This document shows positions 59,904-64,000 of a stretch of 64,000 bases of DNA, in pieces; position 1 is the first letter of the stretch; every line of letters begins with the position of its first letter. This stretch comes from Haloarcula mannanilytica (GTDB taxonomy: Archaea; Halobacteriota; Halobacteria; Halobacteriales; Haloarculaceae). Both the position numbers and the translations under genes were made by a program. The stretch covers positions 620,001 through 684,000 of the forward strand of contig NZ_BIXZ01000001.1 in NCBI RefSeq assembly GCF_005406125.1, read 5' to 3'. The notes under the pieces are model-generated. The model was not told the origin of the DNA. It worked only from the letters and a program-made list of their open reading frames with translations, and made no database searches.

Positions 59904-60902
59904 ATGACACAGGTAATCGCCACGACGCCTGGGCTCTTTCCGCTCCCGGACTGGGCCAAGGACGAACTGGCAGATCTGAAGGGCCACCAGAAGACCGACC
60001 TCATCTCGGGCGACGAGTCCGACGAAATCGTCGCGGCCTACGACGAAGCGCGCGAAGAAGTCATCTCGATTCAACAGGACGCCGGTCTCGACCGCGTCGT
60101 CGAGGGCCAGCTCCGCTGGGACGATATGCTCGCGCACCCGCTCGCGGTCCACGACAGCGTGGAGACGAAAGGCATCGTCCGCTACTACGACAACAACAAC
60201 TTCTACCGAGAGCCGGTCGTGCAGGGCGATCTCGGTGCTGACGGCGGCGATGTGGCCGCTGACCTCGGTGCCGCAGCCGACCACGTCGACTCGGGACTGC
60301 AGGCCGTCCTCCCCGGCCCGTACTCGCTGGCCGACCTCGCGACCGACGAGTACTACGGCGACGACGCCGAGTTCCTCGACGCCATCGCCGACTTCCTCGT
60401 TGAGGAAGTGAAGTCCTTCCCCGACGTGGAGACGCTGTTCCTGCTTGAGCCGTCGCTGGTCGAGAACGCGCCGGCCGACGGCGAGGACGAACGCGCCGCC
60501 GACGCCATCGACGCCGTCGCCTCGGCCGCCGACGCCGAGGTCGTCGCCCACACGTACTGGGGCGCAATCGAGGAGAAGGCCTACGCGCACCTGATGGACG
60601 CCGGCGTCGACGCCATCGGCTTCGACCTCGTCGCCAACCACGACCAGACCGTCTACAACGTTCAGGAGTACGGCACGAAAGACGACGTGGCGCTTGGCGT
60701 CGTCGACGGCCAGAACACGCTCGTCGAGTCCCCCGAAACGATTCGGGACCGCATCGACTGGTTCGAACAGCAGACCAACACCGCCTACGACACCGTGTAC
60801 GCGACGGCGAACACGGAAACGTTCTATCTCCCGGTGAACAAGTTCGAAGACAAGCTCAAAGCACTCGCAAACGCCGCGGACCTGGAGGCGGCGGAGGCAT
60901 AA
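59904..60902 (+). CDS. MetE-like methyltransferase, N-terminal-type half
   Basis: 332 residues. TIM-barrel related to the N-terminal half of cobalamin-independent methionine synthase: ATTPGLFPLPDWAKDELADLKG at the start, LPGPYSLADLA, VETLFLLEPSLVENAP and AHTYWGAIEEKAY. It lacks the zinc ligands found in the downstream protein, so it probably supports folate or substrate binding, or acts as partner. Followed two bases later by the zinc half: together they make the split archaeal MetE. Confidence 0.88.
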   Translation: MTQVIATTPGLFPLPDWAKDELADLKGHQKTDLISGDESDEIVAAYDEAREEVISIQQDAGLDRVVEGQLRWDDMLAHPLAVHDSVETKGIVRYYDNNNFYREPVVQGDLGADGGDVAADLGAAADHVDSGLQAVLPGPYSLADLATDEYYGDDAEFLDAIADFLVEEVKSFPDVETLFLLEPSLVENAPADGEDERAADAIDAVASAADAEVVAHTYWGAIEEKAYAHLMDAGVDAIGFDLVANHDQTVYNVQEYGTKDDVALGVVDGQNTLVESPETIRDRIDWFEQQTNTAYDTVYATANTETFYLPVNKFEDKLKALANAADLEAAEA

Positions 60903-60904
60903 CA

Positions 60905-61978
60905 ATGACAGGACCACGAGACCAGTTCAAACCGGCGGACCACCCGAACGACCACTTCCTGCTGACGACCGTCGTCGGCTCCTATCCCAAGCCCAAGTGG
61001 CACGACCGTGCCCGGGAGCTGTTCGAGGACGAGGACGCCGACTTCGGCGAAGACGAGTGGGAAGAATCGAAAGACGACGCCTCGCGTCTCATCACCCACG
61101 AACACGAGCGCGCGGGCCTCGATGTCATTTGTGACGGCGAGATGCGCCGCAACGAGATGGTGGAGTACTTCGCCCACCGCATCGACGGCTACGAATTCAA
61201 CGGCCGCGTGAAGGTGTGGGGCCACAACTACTTCGACAAGCCGAGCGTCGCCGACGAGGTCGAGTACGGCGAGCAGTGGCTCGTCGAAGAGTTCGAGTTC
61301 ACCGACGAGGTCGCCGAGCGCCCGGTCAAGGTCCCGATTACGGGCCCCTACACGCTAGCGAACTGGTCGTTCAACGAAGTGTACGACAGCGAGGAACAGC
61401 TAGCCTACGAGCTGGCCGACCTCGTCAACGAGGAGATCGAGGCGCTGGTCGAGGCCGGCGCTCGCTACATCCAGATCGACGAGCCGGCCCTCGCCACGAC
61501 GCCGGACGACCACGCTATCGTCGGCGAGTGTCTGGAGCGTATCGTCGACGAGATTCCCGACGACGTGCGCCTCGGCCTGCACGTCTGTTACGGCGACTAC
61601 TCGCGCATCTACCCCGAGATTCTGGACTACCCGGTCCACGAGTACGACCTCGAACTCGCTAACGGCGACTACGACCAGCTCGACGTGTTCAAAGAGCACG
61701 AGTTCACGAAGGACTTCGCCATGGGCGTGCTGGACGCACACACGGCAGAGGTCGAATCCGTCGAGGAAATCAAGGAGAACATCAAGAAGGGGCTGGAGGT
61801 CGTCCCGCCGGAACGGCTCACCGTTTCGCCGGACTGTGGCGTGAAGCTCCTGCCGCGTGAGGTCGCCTACGGCAAGATGGAGAACATGGTGCAGGCGGCC
61901 CGCGAAATTGAAGAAGAACTGGACGCCGGCGAAATTGACGTTGTTGCGAGTGGTGCAGAAGCGAGCGCGGACGACTAG
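60905..61978 (+). CDS. metE: Methionine synthase, cobalamin-independent (zinc half)
   Basis: 357 residues. LLTTVVGSYPKP is the homocysteine/folate loop. Zinc ligands are in LGLHVCYGDYS (His, Cys) and SPDCGVKLLPREVAYGKM (Cys), plus a conserved Glu in VICDGEMRRNEMV. It transfers a methyl group from a methyl-tetrahydrofolate-type donor to homocysteine. Archaeal core MetE has this length without the N-terminal barrel. After the stop comes a repeat-bearing gap. Confidence 0.9.
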   Translation: MTGPRDQFKPADHPNDHFLLTTVVGSYPKPKWHDRARELFEDEDADFGEDEWEESKDDASRLITHEHERAGLDVICDGEMRRNEMVEYFAHRIDGYEFNGRVKVWGHNYFDKPSVADEVEYGEQWLVEEFEFTDEVAERPVKVPITGPYTLANWSFNEVYDSEEQLAYELADLVNEEIEALVEAGARYIQIDEPALATTPDDHAIVGECLERIVDEIPDDVRLGLHVCYGDYSRIYPEILDYPVHEYDLELANGDYDQLDVFKEHEFTKDFAMGVLDAHTAEVESVEEIKENIKKGLEVVPPERLTVSPDCGVKLLPREVAYGKMENMVQAAREIEEELDAGEIDVVASGAEASADD

Positions 61979-62680
61979 CGAGAGCCCGAACGTAGTGAGG
62001 GGTCTCGGAGAGTCGAGCGGTGAACGGAGTGAGCCGCGAGACAACGAATCGGTGAGCGGTCCCGGCCGCGAACAGCGAGGGGCGCGAACGTAGTGAGCGG
62101 CACTCGGAAAAGCAAGCGGTGGAACCGCGAGCAACGTTGTTTTAACGAAGTGCACGGTTTGAGCGACCATCGGGAGCGAGAACCCGTCCCGAGTACGTCT
62201 ATTTTCGACGCAAGCGAGTCACGACTTCGGCAGCTATCGAAGATTCTCGGGCGCGGCGGGGCCTGAACCGGCAAAAGTAACAGCGACACGCGACGCCCGA
62301 GACCGGAACAGTCTCTGGCGGTTCTTTCAGAACCCCGTTGGGCGAGAGCCAAAGGTGTTCGTAACGGGGCTGCTTGAACAGCAAGGCCCCGATCCGCTAA
62401 ACATACAGAATCTTATAATTCTACGAAGTAACCGCCTAAACAGAAGGAAACAGAAACCAGATTTATTCGACAGATATCGAACTACCCATCGACTCGGGCA
62501 GAAAACATCTGTTGAAATACCAATAATATAAGGGGCTTCCGTATTCAGGTAAATTCTCTATATTATGGGTACAGAGAGCTTGATACCCCATTTTCCCGCA
62601 ACAAAATTCATGCCAATTGCTAGCAGGTATATCTGGGAAAGAGTTTTGAGGGATTCCGGAGAAGCTAGCGACGAGAACCT
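61979..62680. other. Gene-poor gap with short repeats and AT-rich half
   Basis: The first 200 bases contain degenerate direct repeats (see the repeat entry). The middle (62199-62384, minus) holds a TTG-started frame of 61 codons with CRCYFCRF whose coding status is doubtful. The right part (62400-62680) has far lower G+C than the rest of the window, as in remnants of foreign DNA. No tRNA or full gene seen. Confidence 0.5.
61988..62097. repeat. Degenerate direct repeats GAACG(T/G)AGTGAG
   Basis: GAACGTAGTGAG at 61988-61999 and 62086-62097 and GAACGGAGTGAG at 62022-62033, with related weaker copies GAATCGGTGAGCGG (62046-62059) and GAACAGCGAGGGG (62070-62082). Such sequences are scattered in haloarchaeal intergenic regions. 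Confidence 0.65.
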
Positions 62681-63193
62681 ATGACAGAGGACACACACCT
62701 TCGGGCGGAACTGTATCTTCGGGGCGATACCTACGGCACGTTCGACGCACAGCAGCAGGTGCTCAATCGGGTCAAGCGACTGGAGGCAAACGGTGTGTTC
62801 AGCGAGTCGATGGTCGCCGGGGAATGGCAGCGGATCAGGACGATGGCGGAGGACAAGCGCTCGGAAGCCATCCAGACCTACGAGGAGTTCCAGGACTGGG
62901 CGGACCGGAACGGCCACTCGCTCAAGCCGGCGTTCGAGCGACGGAATCGGAGCTACGTCGGGATGGACCGCGTCGACGACGTGGTCGTGTTCCCGGTCGT
63001 CTCGCTGGCGATCTACGACGGCGACGACCTGGAGGGCGTGTTCCCGTGTTCGGACGACGAACGGACCTACACCGTCGGTGACGCGCTGGAGGCCTTCGAG
63101 CGCGGTGACGAGAACTGGCTCGCACAGTTCGATTCGCTGTCGGTTGACCGAACCGAACCGCTGCTAGAACCGGGCGTCGACGCGATAGTCTAA
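62681..63193 (+). CDS. Haloarchaeal protein with an N-terminal HTH-like segment
   Basis: 170 residues. The first 60 (FDAQQQVLNRVKRLEANGVFS, ESMVAGEWQRIRTMAEDKR) read like a helical DNA-binding-type segment. The C-terminal half is alpha/beta: DDVVVFPVVSLAIYDGDDLEGVFPC, then TYTVGDALEAFERGDENW. A single Cys and no membrane segment. The stop overlaps the convergent ABC permease gene by two bases. No confident family; the upstream region is AT-rich with no clear TATA box. Confidence 0.72.
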   Translation: MTEDTHLRAELYLRGDTYGTFDAQQQVLNRVKRLEANGVFSESMVAGEWQRIRTMAEDKRSEAIQTYEEFQDWADRNGHSLKPAFERRNRSYVGMDRVDDVVVFPVVSLAIYDGDDLEGVFPCSDDERTYTVGDALEAFERGDENWLAQFDSLSVDRTEPLLEPGVDAIV

Positions 63194-64000
63194 CCGCGCA
63201 AGGCGTCGACCGGTTCTTCGCTCGCTGCTTTCCAGGCCGGATACAGCCCGCTGACGATGCTCGTCAGCACCCCAAAGGTGAACGCCGCGCCGACGTACCA
63301 GGCGTTTGGCAGCCTGAAGACGGCCATCGCGTCACCGACGGCGTAGTGATTGATGGCGAGTCCAGCACCGATACTCAAAACGACACCAGCGATGCCGCCG
63401 AGGACGCCAAGCAGCGTCGCTTCCATCAACATCACTTTGAGGACATCCCGCTTCTGGTAGCCGACCGCTCTGAGGACGCCGATCTCTTCCCGGCGCTCAA
63501 CGGTGGACATCAACATCACGTTGAGAATGGAGATGCCGGCCACGAGCAGCGAGATCGACGCAATGCCGGCGAGGACGGTGTTGATGATCTGGAACTGCTG
63601 TTCGATGGTGTCGACGATAGAGCCCAGTTCCTGAACGAACACCCGTTCCTCGCGCTCGTTGAGCGATTCGCGTATCCCCATGGCCGTTTCGTTGGCCGCT
63701 GTCCCGGTGGACTCGATGACGTACACCTCCGAGTAGCCGCGCTGGCTGAAGGAGTTCGTCGACATGATGACCCGGTTGTCGGGGTTCGTCGAGGAGAACG
63801 GTTCGCCTTCTTCGAGGACGGCCTGAACACGAACGTTAGTGCCGTTGACAGTAATCTGGCTCCCCGGGTGGAGATCGTGTTCATCCGCGACACTCGACCC
63901 GACGAGTGCACCGGTCCGGAACGGGGAGACCCGCCCCTCCTGGGCCTCGTACAACTCAGCCGGATTCTCGACGCCATAGATGGTTTCCCGGACCGGATCA
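63190..64000 (-). CDS. ABC transporter permease, MacB/FtsX type (C-terminal part, runs off right edge)
   Basis: About 270 residues of the C-terminal part, still open at the window edge. The extracytoplasmic MacB-type domain reads SVADEHDLHPGSQITVNGTNV and VIMSTNSFSQRG. Helices follow: INTVLAGIASISLLVAGISILNVMLM, then STVERREEIGVLRAVGYQKRDVLKVML (the coupling signature) and VFRLPNAWYVGAAFTFGVLTSIVSGLYPAWKA. It works with an ATPase not in the window, exporting lipoproteins or peptides (family knowledge). The gene stop is shared with its convergent neighbour. Confidence 0.9.
   Translation of the reverse strand, partial: DPVRETIYGVENPAELYEAQEGRVSPFRTGALVGSSVADEHDLHPGSQITVNGTNVRVQAVLEEGEPFSSTNPDNRVIMSTNSFSQRGYSEVYVIESTGTAANETAMGIRESLNEREERVFVQELGSIVDTIEQQFQIINTVLAGIASISLLVAGISILNVMLMSTVERREEIGVLRAVGYQKRDVLKVMLMEATLLGVLGGIAGVVLSIGAGLAINHYAVGDAMAVFRLPNAWYVGAAFTFGVLTSIVSGLYPAWKAASEEPVDALRG

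Noticed and set aside
61400-62170. 256-residue minus frame covering the end of metE and the repeats
   Set aside because: Mostly antisense to metE, and the rest translates repeat DNA.
1-64000. tRNA, rRNA, CRISPR array or intact insertion sequence
   Set aside because: No cloverleaf, repeat-spacer series, or transposase with terminal inverted repeats was found by reading both strands.

Overview
The window is a stretch of the main chromosome of a halophilic archaeon (class Halobacteria, most like Haloarcula). The evidence is high G+C with a strong third-position G/C bias, very acidic proteins, archaeal TATA boxes about 27 bases before many start codons (leaderless transcripts), haloarchaea-specific zinc micro-proteins, and a crtD-lyeJ-cruF cluster in the order described for Haloarcula japonica. 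About 80 protein genes are closely packed on both strands. I saw no rRNA, tRNA, CRISPR array or intact insertion sequence.

Layout. 1-5.1 kb: the 5' end of leuA (running off the left edge), small conserved proteins, a two-domain glyoxalase-fold protein, a degenerate JAMM/MPN-like protein, a ribbon-helix-helix regulator, a 49-residue zinc protein and an M24 peptidase. 5.3-8.6 kb: the bacterioruberin (C50 carotenoid) operon. 8.6-12.4 kb: a KaiC/RecA-fold protein lacking the Walker A lysine, two overlapping genes for a coiled-coil/zinc protein and an acidic zinc protein, transcript cleavage factor TFS, and a convergent HTH regulator with palindromes upstream. 13-16 kb: an ATP-grasp enzyme and an ATPase-DUF234 gene with an AT-rich flank. 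16-23 kb: EamA transporter, Tat lipoproteins and membrane proteins, a DUF368 polyprenyl-phosphate translocase candidate, an Old Yellow Enzyme and a GHMP-family protein. 23-30 kb: ilvD, a sensor kinase, a metal-dependent hydrolase, and a P1B-2 (Zn/Cd-type) ATPase. 31-36 kb: HtrA-like protease, lipoprotein, and the replication pair priS-gins51. 36-47 kb: acetyltransferase, DoxX, pilin-like protein, eIF2B-like protein, PAC2, two MscS channels, UspA, a 5'-nucleotidase-family enzyme and a run of membrane proteins. 47-56 kb: dodecin, an IscA-type protein, hisD, ychF, a Gfo/Idh/MocA oxidoreductase, CBS protein, AIM24, a sugar isomerase/epimerase, a dehydrogenase and DUF2391. 56-60 kb: a translation/transcription block (HVO_2753-type zinc protein, aEF-1beta, L21e, Rpb4, DUF655, KsgA, HemK2). 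60-64 kb: split MetE, a 700-base repeat-bearing AT-rich gap, an unknown protein, and the 3' end of an ABC permease.

Most of the window is housekeeping. The spots most likely to hold something undescribed are the 8.6-11.2 kb trio, the promoter-linked element at 25459-25623 (a structured RNA or a leaderless 54-codon gene), the palindromes sharing a TAGATGTA half-site at 12.47 and 15.79 kb, and the leuA leader with an out-of-frame ATG at the predicted transcription start. All functions are read from motifs by eye; no database search was possible.
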